A DNA stretch of 64,000 nt, from contig CANFOS010000012.1 in assembly GCA_947448735.1 (NCBI GenBank), forward strand, positions 1 through 64,000. Direction: 5' to 3'. Shown one piece after another: positions 25,704 through 33,939 of this stretch. The position numbers and the translations under genes are program-made. Position 1 is the stretch's first letter. The number at the start of each line of letters is the position of its first letter. This DNA is from Comamonadaceae bacterium. Lineage in GTDB: Bacteria; Pseudomonadota; Gammaproteobacteria; Burkholderiales; Burkholderiaceae_C. The notes under the pieces were generated by a model. It was not told the origin of the DNA and searched no databases. It saw nothing but the letters and a program-made list of their open reading frames with translations.

Positions 25704-26540
25704 TTTGACCAGATTGGGACCACCCATCACGATGGCGATGCCTGCCGCGCGTGCCGATCTGGCGGCGGCAACTGTCGTCGGAAACTCGGAAATCGCCATC
25801 CGCTCTTGCCTGGCCTGCTCAACATGCTCGACTTCCGTGTCGTCATGGCTGGCCAGCGGCAACTCACGCTGGTGACTGCCTGCAATGATCGCCGCCCGGT
25901 TCGATGCCGCGTGCTGCTTTTGAAAACCCTTTAACTCCACCACCAGCGCCTCATAATCCGCATCCTTGAAACTGCCATTGCGCTCTGCATACCGGCGGTA
26001 CTTGCTCAGGTCACGCCACTGTCTTTGGCCAGGTGTGTGGTCCATCACACTCACCAGTTCGACCAGCGAGTCGTCAGCGTAACGTTCAAAAACGTCAATG
26101 ATGTCGGGCGCCGACACCTCACAACGCAAGTGCAGCAGGTGCTCCACCCGTAGCAGACCTTCATCGCGGCACTCGTGCAGGGCTTGAATCGCAACGTGTT
26201 GTGTCTGGCTACGGGCACCGCCCCGGTCCAGGTCACCAATGACGATGGAGTCGAGCACCGTGACGATGCCTGCTGCCGCGCAAACCGCGTCATGCGTGAC
26301 TGTTGCTGAATGGGCGTTCCAGATCACGCCAGGACGCGGTACCAAGTGTTTTTCGAGATTGTCCGTATGCAGTTCGACCAGGCCCGGCAACAGCCAGTCA
26401 CCGTTCCAGTCCTCTGCACTGCTTGCCGACGTGGAGCCGCGTTCAATCGAGCGAATGATTCCGCCTTCGACCACCATACAGCCGGTGAACTCTTCAGTGG
26501 GCGTGACAATTTTTGCGTTTTTGATGATGCGTTGCTTCAT
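25401..26540 (-). CDS. phnM: RPnTP hydrolase PhnM
   Basis: This 379-aa amidohydrolase has VELHTDNLEKHLVPRPGVIW near residue 55 (HxD metal site of PhnM), VTVLDSIVIGD, IIAGSHQRELPLASHDD with metal-binding His and Asp, and GGPNLVKGGSHSGNVSAAEL. PhnM removes pyrophosphate from alpha-D-ribose 1-methylphosphonate 5-triphosphate, giving the 5-phosphate that PhnJ cleaves. It is the last gene of phnGHIJKLM, 23 bp after phnL. Its 3' end is duplicated beyond the toxin-antitoxin pair. The full-length gene appears intact. Confidence 0.95.
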   Translation of the reverse strand: MKQRIIKNAKIVTPTEEFTGCMVVEGGIIRSIERGSTSASSAEDWNGDWLLPGLVELHTDNLEKHLVPRPGVIWNAHSATVTHDAVCAAAGIVTVLDSIVIGDLDRGGARSQTQHVAIQALHECRDEGLLRVEHLLHLRCEVSAPDIIDVFERYADDSLVELVSVMDHTPGQRQWRDLSKYRRYAERNGSFKDADYEALVVELKGFQKQHAASNRAAIIAGSHQRELPLASHDDTEVEHVEQARQERMAISEFPTTVAAARSARAAGIAIVMGGPNLVKGGSHSGNVSAAELAQLDLLDIFSSDYVPASLLQSAFLLRDTAGWSLPKAVNTVTRNPARAIGLLDRGELAPGLRADLIRVRMSGDMPIVRSAWREGVRAF

Positions 26541-26563
26541 GAGGTTTCTCGCTTGAATACGGC

Positions 26564-27262
26564 TTAAAGGATGGGGTGATGGTGTTCAACATCGAACGTG
26601 CGGCTGGCAACTGCGCTGCGGACTTCGTCGTCATGAAAGATGCCGACGATGGCAGCGCCACGTTCGCGGGCTGCATGAATCAGTTCCACCACCACCCGGC
26701 GGTTGTCTGCGTCGAGTGAAGCCGTCGGCTCGTCCAGCAACAGCACCGGCTGGCCTGCAATCAGGCCGTGCGCAATGTTGACGCGCTGCTGCTCGCCGCC
26801 CGAAAAAGTCGCTGGCGGCAAGGACCACAAACGCTCATGCAAGTTCAGTCGCTCGAGCAAGGTTTGAGCTTGCCTGCGCGCATCTTGCTCCGTCACGCCG
26901 AGCCGCCGCAAGGGCTCGGCCACAATGTCCAGCGTAGACACACGCGGTATCACACGCAGGAACTGCGAGACATAGCCCATGGTCCTTCGCCTGACCTCCA
27001 CCACTTCACGCGGCTCGGCAGTCGACAGGTTGACCCAACGATCCTGATGCCGGACACGCACCTCACCGAGGGTGGCGCTGTAATTGCCGTACAGGCAACG
27101 CAGCAGCGAGCTTTTTCCGCTTCCAGAATGTCCAGTCAATGCCAGACACTCGCCCGCTTTGACTTGCAGGTTGATGCCTGCAAACACGGGCAATTGCAGG
27201 CCGCCCCGGCCATGCAAGGTGAAGGTTTTTGAAAGTTGTGCGGTTTCGAGCAATAAGGTCAT
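26564..27262 (-). CDS. phnL: C-P lyase complex ATPase-like subunit PhnL
   Basis: This 232-aa ABC-type protein has Walker A GHSGSGKSSLLRCLYGNY, FSGGEQQRVNIAHGL and Walker B VLLLDEPTASLDADN. PhnL associates with the C-P lyase core and supports PhnGHI making the ribose-phosphonate bond; it is not a membrane transporter ATPase. ATG 27262 is used as start. An in-frame TTG at 27283 would overlap the phnK stop (TTGA) and add 7 residues; neither has a strong ribosome-binding site. Confidence 0.93.
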   Translation of the reverse strand: MTLLLETAQLSKTFTLHGRGGLQLPVFAGINLQVKAGECLALTGHSGSGKSSLLRCLYGNYSATLGEVRVRHQDRWVNLSTAEPREVVEVRRRTMGYVSQFLRVIPRVSTLDIVAEPLRRLGVTEQDARRQAQTLLERLNLHERLWSLPPATFSGGEQQRVNIAHGLIAGQPVLLLDEPTASLDADNRRVVVELIHAARERGAAIVGIFHDDEVRSAVASRTFDVEHHHPIL

Positions 27263-27279
27263 GAAAGGATGGCTTTGGG

Positions 27280-28113
27280 TCAAGGTGTCAGCACAGAGGA
27301 AACCAGAAGTTGGGTATAGGCATGTTGCGGGTCATCCAGCACGCGGTCGGTCAGGCCTTGTTCGACCACCAAGCCGTCTTTCATCACCAGCATGCGATGC
27401 GCCAGCAGCCTTGCAACCGCCAGATCATGGGTCACAACCACTGCGGCCAGCTTGAGCTGGTCCACCAGTTCGCGCAGCAGGTCAAGCAGCCTGGCCTGAA
27501 CCGACACATCCAGCCCGGTGGTCGGCTCGTCCATCAATACCAGCCGCGGATGCGTGACCAGGTTGCGCGCAATTTGCAGACGCTGCTGCATGCCGCCAGA
27601 GTAGGTCGCAGGCAGATCGTCAATCCGGCCAGTGTCGAGCTCGACGCGCTGCATCCAGTCCAGCGCCTGGGCACGCAGATTGGCATAGTGCCGCGAACCC
27701 AAGGCCATCATTCGCTCGCCCACGTTGGCGCCACCCGACACATTCATGCGCAAACCATCGCGCGCATGCTGCTCGACAAACCCCCAGTCGGTACGGGCCA
27801 GCCAGCGTAAACGTGCCTCAGACAAGCCGGCCAGGTCGGCCAGGCCAGCGCCGTGCGAGTCGGTCGGTGCTGCGGCTGATTCGGCCCCGGCCTCGCTGCG
27901 AACGTTGTAGTGCACCGAACCCTCGTCGCACGCCAGCCGGGCAGCCAGCAGCTTGAGCAAGGTGGACTTGCCAGAACCGGACTCACCCACCACCGCGAGG
28001 ACTTCGCCCGGATATAGGTCAAACGACACGTCGCGGCAAGCCCAGTGCAAGCGGTTGCCCTGCATGAAATGCTTGCCTGCTGCGCGTACCGACAAAAGGA
28101 GATCAGCGTTCAT
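27280..28113 (-). CDS. phnK: C-P lyase complex ATPase-like subunit PhnK
   Basis: This 277-aa ABC-type subunit has Walker [41 protein letters not shown] and Walker B LVLMDEPTTGLDVSVQARLL. PhnK docks on PhnJ in the core complex and its ATP hydrolysis is needed for C-P bond cleavage in vivo. An Ala/Ala-rich insertion (RSEAGAESAAAPTDSHGAG) near residue 85 makes it slightly longer than E. coli PhnK (252 aa). Its start overlaps the phnJ stop by 4 bp. Confidence 0.94.
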   Translation of the reverse strand: MNADLLLSVRAAGKHFMQGNRLHWACRDVSFDLYPGEVLAVVGESGSGKSTLLKLLAARLACDEGSVHYNVRSEAGAESAAAPTDSHGAGLADLAGLSEARLRWLARTDWGFVEQHARDGLRMNVSGGANVGERMMALGSRHYANLRAQALDWMQRVELDTGRIDDLPATYSGGMQQRLQIARNLVTHPRLVLMDEPTTGLDVSVQARLLDLLRELVDQLKLAAVVVTHDLAVARLLAHRMLVMKDGLVVEQGLTDRVLDDPQHAYTQLLVSSVLTP

Positions 28114-29018
28114 TGCGCGGCTCCTGTCTGCTCAGCGTCAGGCAACAGCGCATCTCGCAGGTGGACGGTCTTTTGCGCGCCTGTGTGGCCTGCAGCCCGC
28201 CGTTCGCCACAAAAGTCGCTGTCTGAACACACAAACAGACGGCTACCTTCGTCATCCACAATCATTTCATCGAGAAAGCTTTGTGTGGCGCCACACAGCG
28301 CGCACGCGTGCTCCCACCGCTGCACTTCAAACGGATGGTCTTCAAAGTCCAGACTGCGCACCGGCGTGAAGGGCGGTATGGCGTAAATGCGCTTTTCACG
28401 CCCGGCACCAAACAGTTGCAGCGCCGGGTTCATGTGCATCTTCGGGTTGTCAAACTTCGGTATTGGCGAGGGCGAGGTCAGGTAACGCTCATTGACCAGC
28501 ACCGGGTAGTCATAGGTTTTTGAAATGGCACCGAGCTGGGCAATGTCTTCGTACAGCTTGACATTCATCAGCCCATATTCGGCCAGCGCATGCATGGTGA
28601 TGGTCTCGCGCCGGCGCGGCTCCAGCCGGAACAGCGGCTCGGGCATGGGCACCTGATAGACAATGATTTGCGCCTCTGTCAGGGGGCGCTCCGGGATGCG
28701 GTGGCGCGTCTGGATGATGGTGGCGTCTGCCGTTTTTTCAGTCGTCTGCACGCCCGTTGTGCGTGCGAAGAACCGGCGGATGTTGACGGCGTTGGTGGTG
28801 TCGTCTGCGCCCTGGTCAATCACTTTCAGCACGTCCGAGCGGCCCACAATGCTGGCCGTGACCTGCACGCCGCCGGTTCCCCAACCATAGGCAAACGGCA
28901 TCTCACGCGAACCAAACGGTACTTGGTAACCGGGAATCGCAACGGCTTTGAGAATAGCCCGCCGGATGGATTTTTTGGTGCGCTCGTCCAAAAAACCAAA
29001 GTTGTAGTTGTCATCCAT
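28110..29018 (-). CDS. phnJ: C-P lyase catalytic subunit PhnJ
   Basis: This 302-aa radical-SAM enzyme cleaves the C-P bond of ribosyl phosphonates, releasing the alkane. Four cysteines are seen at 239, 242, 264 and 270 (ACALCGA and FVCSDSDFC), matching E. coli C241, C244, C266 and C272 with an offset of two; three bind the 4Fe-4S cluster and the last forms the thiyl radical. G30 in AIPGYQVPFGSREMP corresponds to the glycyl-radical site G32. All key residues are present. Genes phnI and phnK flank it with 2-bp spacing and a 4-bp overlap. Confidence 0.96.
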   Translation of the reverse strand: MDDNYNFGFLDERTKKSIRRAILKAVAIPGYQVPFGSREMPFAYGWGTGGVQVTASIVGRSDVLKVIDQGADDTTNAVNIRRFFARTTGVQTTEKTADATIIQTRHRIPERPLTEAQIIVYQVPMPEPLFRLEPRRRETITMHALAEYGLMNVKLYEDIAQLGAISKTYDYPVLVNERYLTSPSPIPKFDNPKMHMNPALQLFGAGREKRIYAIPPFTPVRSLDFEDHPFEVQRWEHACALCGATQSFLDEMIVDDEGSRLFVCSDSDFCGERRAAGHTGAQKTVHLRDALLPDAEQTGAAQ

Positions 29019-29020
29019 GG

Positions 29021-30178
29021 TCAGGCTGCCTTCCTGCTTGTCGGGTCAGCGGCCTGCCCACCCACACTGTTGTTGGTCTCGGTTTTTGGGTTGTCACGCT
29101 GCTGCGCATGGCTTGCGCGCAGCTTGCGCACCAGTTCGAGTTCTGATTGAAAGTCAACATAGTGCGGCAGCTTGAGGTGCTGCACAAAGCCTGAAGCCTC
29201 CAGGCTGTCGGCATGTGACAAGACAAACTCTTCGTCCTGACCAGGTGCCACCACGTCTTCGCCCAATTCGCGTGCGCGCAAAGAGCGGTCCACCAAAGCC
29301 ATGGCCATGCTCTTGCGCTCGGCACCCCCAAAGGCCAGGCCGTAACCCTGGGTGAACTGGGGAGGCACTTCCAGGTTGCCCGCAAACTGGTTGACCATCT
29401 GACACTCGGTGATGTCAATGTCACCGATATCGACGGCAAAGCCAAGTTCGTCCGGCACGATCTCAACCGAGACCTTGCCGCGCCGAATTTCGCCGGCAAA
29501 CGGGTGGGCGTTGGCATAGCCGCGCTGGCTGGAATAGCCCAGCGCCAGCAGCCATCCCTCATCGCCACGCGCCAATGCCTGCAGCCTGGTGCGGCGATCT
29601 GCAGGAAACATCAGCGGCTGTCGGGTCAGGTCGCCAGGTTCAGTAGCAGCAGCCGGGCCAGGCGTCTCCATCAGGCCTTCTTTGGCCATCAGTTCGTTGA
29701 TGCGCGGCAGCTCGCGGCCGACAGTTGCGGCACCTGTTGGGGAAGTTTCAGGCTGGTCGGTAGCGCCGCCATCGGCCAGCAGTGCAAAGTCCAGCAGTCG
29801 CTGGGTGTAGTCATACGTCGCGCCCAGAATCTGCCCTCCCGGAACATCCTTGAAGGTTGCCGAAATGCGCCGCATGACCTGCATCTTTGCGGTGTCGATC
29901 GGCAGGCTGTAACCAAAGCGGGGCAAGGTGGTGCGGTAGGCGCGCAGCAAAAAAATCGCCTCGACAAGATCTCCGCTGGACTGCTTGATGGCCAGTGCCG
30001 CGAGCTCTGCGTCATACAGGGAGCCTTCTGACATCACCCTGTCCACGGCCAGCGACATCTGCTCGCGGATCTGGTCCACCGCCAGCTCTGGCAACGCGGT
30101 GTCGCCGCGCCGCTGCCTGGCCAGCAGTTGCCAGGAGTTTTCTATCGCGGCTGTGCCGCCTTTGACTGCAACATACAT
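29021..30178 (-). CDS. phnI: C-P lyase core subunit PhnI
   Basis: This 385-aa protein begins MYVAVKGGTAAIENSWQLLA and contains RGDTALPELAVDQIREQMSL, GYSSQRGYANAHPFAGEIR, ITECQMVNQF and LPHYVDFQSELELVRKLRAS, all typical of PhnI. With PhnG, H and L it swaps the adenine of ATP for methylphosphonate; PhnI alone is a nucleosidase. It is slightly longer than E. coli PhnI (354 aa), with an extra loop (TSPTGAATVGRELPRINELM). It lies between phnH and phnJ in the usual order. Confidence 0.95.
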   Translation of the reverse strand: MYVAVKGGTAAIENSWQLLARQRRGDTALPELAVDQIREQMSLAVDRVMSEGSLYDAELAALAIKQSSGDLVEAIFLLRAYRTTLPRFGYSLPIDTAKMQVMRRISATFKDVPGGQILGATYDYTQRLLDFALLADGGATDQPETSPTGAATVGRELPRINELMAKEGLMETPGPAAATEPGDLTRQPLMFPADRRTRLQALARGDEGWLLALGYSSQRGYANAHPFAGEIRRGKVSVEIVPDELGFAVDIGDIDITECQMVNQFAGNLEVPPQFTQGYGLAFGGAERKSMAMALVDRSLRARELGEDVVAPGQDEEFVLSHADSLEASGFVQHLKLPHYVDFQSELELVRKLRASHAQQRDNPKTETNNSVGGQAADPTSRKAA

Positions 30179-30190
30179 TGGTGGGGTTCC

Positions 30191-30790
30191 TTAAAGGCCT
30201 TCAAGTCTTCTGACACGTGTGGTGCGCGGTAAACCGAGCACCGCATCAGCACAGGTAAAAACAATGTCTACCCCTTGGGGAAAGGCTGCGTGGTTGGCTT
30301 GCCACTGCATCCAGAATCCGTCGGGCAAGCCCGCAATCCGAACCATCTGCACATCGGCAATGCCAGGCCCGCGCCACGCCACACCAGGGCCGGTCTCCAG
30401 CGACGGCACTTCAATCAACCAGGTCGTTGAATGCTCCGGTGCCCCCGCGGTTCCGGCAGCAAACCTGTCAAGCGCGGGCAAGTCGGCAGTGCCGCATGAC
30501 ACCGCAAACGCTGCCTCGGCTGGGTTTTCGGCAATGGGCGCACCGGTATGAAAACGCAGCCATTGGGCGGTCGCTGTGTCTGGCTTTTGCCACCATACCG
30601 GCGTGTCGTCGTCAGTCAAGGCGAGCAACACCTGCGCCATGGCCGGGCCCACGCTGCCAGCGCCGGCATGGGCACCCAAATTGAAGGCCCGACCTGGCCT
30701 TGACAATGCGTCCAGCACGCGGCGAAAGACGCCTTGCGCGTCGTGCACAGAGTCTGCAAAACCAGCATTCATGGGGGTACTTGTGTTCAA
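30191..30790 (-). CDS. phnH: C-P lyase core subunit PhnH
   Basis: This 199-aa protein matches PhnH: GFADSVHDAQGVFRRVLDAL, SRPGRAFNLGA, LLALTDDDTPVWW, and GPGIADVQMVRIAGLPDGFW followed by FPQGVDIVFTC. It is a structural subunit of the G2H2I2J2 core. The start is set at TTG 30790, which has GAGGTG 6 nt upstream and overlaps the phnG stop (TTGA). An ATG at 30772 is the alternative and would drop 6 residues. Confidence 0.94.
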   Translation of the reverse strand: MNTSTPMNAGFADSVHDAQGVFRRVLDALSRPGRAFNLGAHAGAGSVGPAMAQVLLALTDDDTPVWWQKPDTATAQWLRFHTGAPIAENPAEAAFAVSCGTADLPALDRFAAGTAGAPEHSTTWLIEVPSLETGPGVAWRGPGIADVQMVRIAGLPDGFWMQWQANHAAFPQGVDIVFTCADAVLGLPRTTRVRRLEGL

Positions 30791-31260
30791 GCGGCACCTC
30801 GCACAAAGGTAAAAAACTCAACCTTGGAGGACTCTGCAGCATGGCGGGCAGCTTGTGCTAACGCCGACTGCCTTTGCGCCAGGATGTCGATCACTTCGCG
30901 CTGTATGAATGCACTGCGCCCGGAATCCTGAAGCAGCGAATCAAACAGCGCAATCAGCTCGGCCTTGCGCCGCTCGCGCCCTAGCGTGTAGCCCACGCCC
31001 AGGGGGGAGCGACCCACGCGCAGCGCACACCGCGTCACGGTGGCTTCACCGAGGTTAAACGCATCGCCCGTGCCGCCAATCCGGCCGCGCAACATGCTCA
31101 TGCCGACTTCTGCCGGTCTGACATGGTGGACCTCGTCAAGCTCACCGAGCAACAACTTGGCCGCTTCAAGCTCAGCGCTTGTCGCCCGAGCCAAGATCGC
31201 CAGATAACGTTGACGGGCCACCACGCCCGCCGGGTTTTCAGTTGTTACGTCGTTTGTCAT
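30787..31260 (-). CDS. phnG: C-P lyase core subunit PhnG
   Basis: This 157-aa protein contains RQRYLAILARATSAELEAAK, VGMSMLRGRIGGTGDAFNLG (the PhnG signature MxRGRxGGxGxxFNxGE) and ALRVGRSPLGVGYTLGRERR. It is part of the complex that attaches phosphonate to ribose. The start is ATG 31260; the open frame continues upstream to about 31599 but that part overlaps phnF and is not PhnG-like. It is the first gene of the minus-strand phnGHIJKLM operon, divergent from phnF by 100 bp. Confidence 0.94.
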   Translation of the reverse strand: MTNDVTTENPAGVVARQRYLAILARATSAELEAAKLLLGELDEVHHVRPAEVGMSMLRGRIGGTGDAFNLGEATVTRCALRVGRSPLGVGYTLGRERRKAELIALFDSLLQDSGRSAFIQREVIDILAQRQSALAQAARHAAESSKVEFFTFVRGAA

Positions 31261-31342
31261 ACAGATGTCTAAATCACTCAGTAAAGTTGCTTCGCTGCAC
31301 CGTCGGTTCAGCTTGCGCCGACCCCAAGGGCATAGTTCAACC

Positions 31343-31385
31343 GGACAACATGACCAAACGATGACAACTGAACAAGGACAACATG
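31343..31385. promoter_or_regulatory. Direct repeat at the phnG/phnF divergent promoter
   Basis: GGACAACATG occurs at 31343-31352 and again at 31376-31385, 33 bp apart (about three helical turns), with a related ATGACAAC between them at 31361-31368. The site straddles the proposed phnF start. It is a candidate PhnF operator, controlling phnF and phnG together, but the spacing and partial coding location make it uncertain. Confidence 0.4.
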
Positions 31386-32119
31386 TTTTTTCTGGACGCC
31401 CTAGCGGCGTATCGGTATGGAAGCAAATTGCCGAGACCCTGGGCACTGAAATCAGGAACCGGGCGTTTTCTTTGACCGGCCGCCTGCCCAGCGAAACCGA
31501 ATTGGCAGCCCGGTTTCGCGTTAACCGCCATACCTTGCGCCAAGCGGTGGGGGCGTTGCAACTCGATGGGCTGGTCAGAATCGAAAAAGGTCGCGGCACC
31601 TTTGTCCAGCATGAACTGCTCGACTACACACTGTCGCGCCGCACCCGCTTCAGTGAAAACCTTTTGCGTCAAGGCCTGTTGCCCAGCAAACAGCTTTTAA
31701 CCGCGCATGAAATGGCGGCGCCCCTTCGCATGGCCAAGGAGCTTGGGCTGGAGGTGGGTGCGCCGGTACTCATGGTTCAAACGCTTGATGAAGCCAACGG
31801 TCACCCTATTGGTATGGCAACGGCGTATTACCCCGCTGTGCGTTTTAATGGCTTGCTGGACATGCTCAGTGACGGCAGCAGCAGCACCGACATCCTGCGC
31901 CACTTCGGCGTAGAAGACTATGTCAGGGCGAAAAGCCAGATCACGACCCAGATGCCATCGGATGAAACGGCAAGACTCCTCAAACAGCCGGCGACACGGC
32001 CAGTCATGTGTGTTGAATGTCTGGATGTGGATATGCAGGGGCGACCCATCAAGTATGGTGAAACCGTCTTTTGTGGTGACCGGGTACAACTGGTCGTGAC
32101 ACCCGATTCTGTGGCTTGA
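31361..32119 (+). CDS. phnF: GntR-family phosphonate regulator PhnF
   Basis: This 252-aa GntR/HutC-type regulator has an N-terminal winged helix (GRLPSETELAARFRVNRHTL, then VGALQLDGLVRIEKGRGTFV) and a UTRA ligand domain (TRFSENLLRQGLLPSKQLLT, then VLMVQTLDEANGHPIGMATA). PhnF usually represses phn operons until phosphonate is present. The start is put at ATG 31361, where MTTEQGQHVFSG precedes the helix-turn-helix; the frame is open back to 31265 but those residues overlap the divergent promoter. It leads a small operon with the 2H phosphoesterase and phnN. Confidence 0.9.
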   Translation: MTTEQGQHVFSGRPSGVSVWKQIAETLGTEIRNRAFSLTGRLPSETELAARFRVNRHTLRQAVGALQLDGLVRIEKGRGTFVQHELLDYTLSRRTRFSENLLRQGLLPSKQLLTAHEMAAPLRMAKELGLEVGAPVLMVQTLDEANGHPIGMATAYYPAVRFNGLLDMLSDGSSSTDILRHFGVEDYVRAKSQITTQMPSDETARLLKQPATRPVMCVECLDVDMQGRPIKYGETVFCGDRVQLVVTPDSVA

Positions 32120-32127
32120 GCATCAAC

Positions 32128-32829
32128 ATGACCATTCGATACGCGGTTTATTTTGCGCCTGGCAAGGCATCGGGCTGGCAAAGCTTTGGCGCTCACTGGC
32201 TGGGTCGAAGCGAGTTTGACCATCAGCCGTTGCCTCTGTATGACCTTGAGGAAATAACAGCAGACCAGCTAGAAGGGCTGACACGGGTGCCACGGCGTTA
32301 CGGCTTTCATGCCACGCTGAAAGCGCCCTTTCGTCTTGCGACCGGCATCGCAGCGTCTGAACTGACAGATCGCATGGCCAAACTGGCCCGCCTGCTGCGG
32401 CCACTGCCGCTTGGCGAGATGGAAGTCGTGACACTGGGAAACTTCGTTGCACTGGTGCCAGCCGCAGCTGTGGACGGACTGCACGCCCTGGCGGAAGCCT
32501 GCGTGACCGAGCTTGACGATCTGCGCGCACCGCTTGCAGCCCACGAACTTAGCCGGCGACTGAAAGAGCCGCTCGATGCGCGGGCCACAGAACTGCTCGA
32601 GCGCTTTGGCTACCCGCATGTTCTGGAGCGGTATCAAATGCACTTCACCCTGACGGGGCCGGTGACAGCACAAGACGCAGCCAGAGTCACCCGCGTCGTG
32701 ACAACCCCAATCTCAGTTCTGAACAAACAGGAACCTTTGGTTCTGGACCGACTTTGCCTGTTCATGGAGCCAGCCGCTGACAGCCCTTTCTTGCGCATTG
32801 CCGACTTTGCGCTGGGGGCAGATGCATGA
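32128..32829 (+). CDS. 2H phosphoesterase-like phosphonate protein (DUF1045)
   Basis: This 233-aa protein has two HxT motifs, HATL at 61-64 and HFTLTG near 172, as in the 2H phosphoesterase superfamily, with RYAVYFAPGKASGWQSFG at the start. DUF1045 genes sit beside phnN in many phosphonate operons and are thought to act on a ribosyl cyclic phosphate product of C-P lyase, like PhnP, which is absent here. That makes a 1,2-cyclic phosphate phosphodiesterase role attractive, though inferred. Start ATG 32128, 8 bp after phnF; the 3' end overlaps phnN by 4 bp (ATGA). Confidence 0.85.
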   Translation: MTIRYAVYFAPGKASGWQSFGAHWLGRSEFDHQPLPLYDLEEITADQLEGLTRVPRRYGFHATLKAPFRLATGIAASELTDRMAKLARLLRPLPLGEMEVVTLGNFVALVPAAAVDGLHALAEACVTELDDLRAPLAAHELSRRLKEPLDARATELLERFGYPHVLERYQMHFTLTGPVTAQDAARVTRVVTTPISVLNKQEPLVLDRLCLFMEPAADSPFLRIADFALGADA

Positions 32830-33422
32830 CCGGACAATGGGTTTTCGTCTGTGGCCCCTCAGGCGTTGGCAAAGACAGCGTGATCGCCTGGGCCGTCAAG
32901 GCACTGGCCAGTCAATCGGCCATTGTTTTTGCGCGCCGCCTCATCACCCGCCCGGCACAGACAGCGTCGGACCATGACGCGATTGGCGAGCACGATTTTT
33001 TGCTGCTGCAACAATCTGGCGGCCTACGCTGGTGCTGGCAGGCGCACGGTTTTTATTACGGCATTTCCCAGCACTACGCAAGCCACGTCAGCGCAGGCGG
33101 GATCGTGGTTGTCAACGGCTCGCGCAGCCATGTCGATGGTTTGCCAGCCTCGCCAGACGTCAAACGAGTCGAGATCACGGCCAGCCCTGAGGCGATCGCT
33201 TCACGCCTGGCCGAGCGGGGCCGTGACACACAAGAAGAAGTGCTGCAGCGGCTTGCACGAAATGCCAGCCTTGAAGAAACTGAACCCCAAAAAGTTGACC
33301 TGCGCATCAACAACGATGGAGAAGTTGCCCAAGCAGGCTGGATGCTCGCCACCTACCTGGCAGCTCTGGCAGATCAGGCCGGCACCAGCGTGCCGCTGAC
33401 TCGCCCCAGAACCGCCTCATAG
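32826..33422 (+). CDS. phnN: Ribose 1,5-bisphosphate phosphokinase PhnN
   Basis: This 198-aa P-loop kinase of the guanylate-kinase type has VFVCGPSGVGKDSVIAW (Walker A), VFARRLITRPAQTASDHDAI, FYYGISQHYASHVSAGGIVV, and RGRDTQEEVLQRLARN. It makes PRPP from ribose 1,5-bisphosphate and ATP, returning the carbon from C-P lyase to nucleotide metabolism. The start overlaps the 2H gene by 4 bp. The last 49 bp overlap the 3' end of the HD-domain gene on the opposite strand. Confidence 0.94.
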   Translation: MTGQWVFVCGPSGVGKDSVIAWAVKALASQSAIVFARRLITRPAQTASDHDAIGEHDFLLLQQSGGLRWCWQAHGFYYGISQHYASHVSAGGIVVVNGSRSHVDGLPASPDVKRVEITASPEAIASRLAERGRDTQEEVLQRLARNASLEETEPQKVDLRINNDGEVAQAGWMLATYLAALADQAGTSVPLTRPRTAS

Positions 33423-33931
33423 TGCGCCCATCCAGGCGTGATGGCAGCGGGGTCCTTGGCAAGATCATCCCAACGGCGCAGGGCCACCGCATCGCTGGCA
33501 AAGGGTTTGGCCATAAACGCGTCGGCACCGGCCTGATCAAAGGGACCGCCCTGCAAGACCAAGCTGCGCTGGGATGCTGGCGACAAGGTCGCGTGGTAGG
33601 CAGGGTCCGCAAAACACAGGTAACGCTTGGCGTCCACATGCATGGCAATAGGGTCCAGCACCGCAGCCGGGAAGACACCGCGCAAAAAGGGAATGGCCAC
33701 AAACTGATGCAAGTCATCAACGCCTGTAGGTTGACTAGCTGCGGTACTCGCTATCAAATGCCCCAAGTCGTGCAATAACGCTGCTGCCACCAATTCCTGG
33801 GATGCGCCAGAGACTTCCGCCAGATGCGCGCATTGCAGCGCGTGCTGCAGTTGGGTGACAGCTTCTTTGCCGTACTGCGCCGCACCCTGATTCAAATACA
33901 AGCCGGTAATTTCTTCAAGTTTCAATGCCAT
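33374..33931 (-). CDS. HD-domain phosphonate protein, PhnZ-like
   Basis: This 185-aa HD-domain protein matches the phosphonate-operon-associated HDIG group. The HD pair is H54-D55 in ALLHDLGHLI, with H30 in QLQHALQCA and later H100-region residues VLDPIAMHVDAKRYL as further metal ligands. Y20-GK-E23 precedes H30, the same spacing as Tyr24 and Glu27 of PhnZ, an Fe2 oxygenase that cleaves 2-amino-1-hydroxyethylphosphonate (numbers recalled from the literature). No phnY is in the window. It lies 8 bp before phnE's stop region, in the phnCDE orientation, so it is last in that operon. Confidence 0.85.
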   Translation of the reverse strand: MALKLEEITGLYLNQGAAQYGKEAVTQLQHALQCAHLAEVSGASQELVAAALLHDLGHLIASTAASQPTGVDDLHQFVAIPFLRGVFPAAVLDPIAMHVDAKRYLCFADPAYHATLSPASQRSLVLQGGPFDQAGADAFMAKPFASDAVALRRWDDLAKDPAAITPGWAHYEAVLGRVSGTLVPA

Positions 33932-33939
33932 GTTGGCTC

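Noticed and set aside
31265-31360. Upstream extension of phnF by 32 codons
   Set aside because: It crosses the divergent promoter and its residues are not family-like; ATG 31361 suits the winged-helix domain better.
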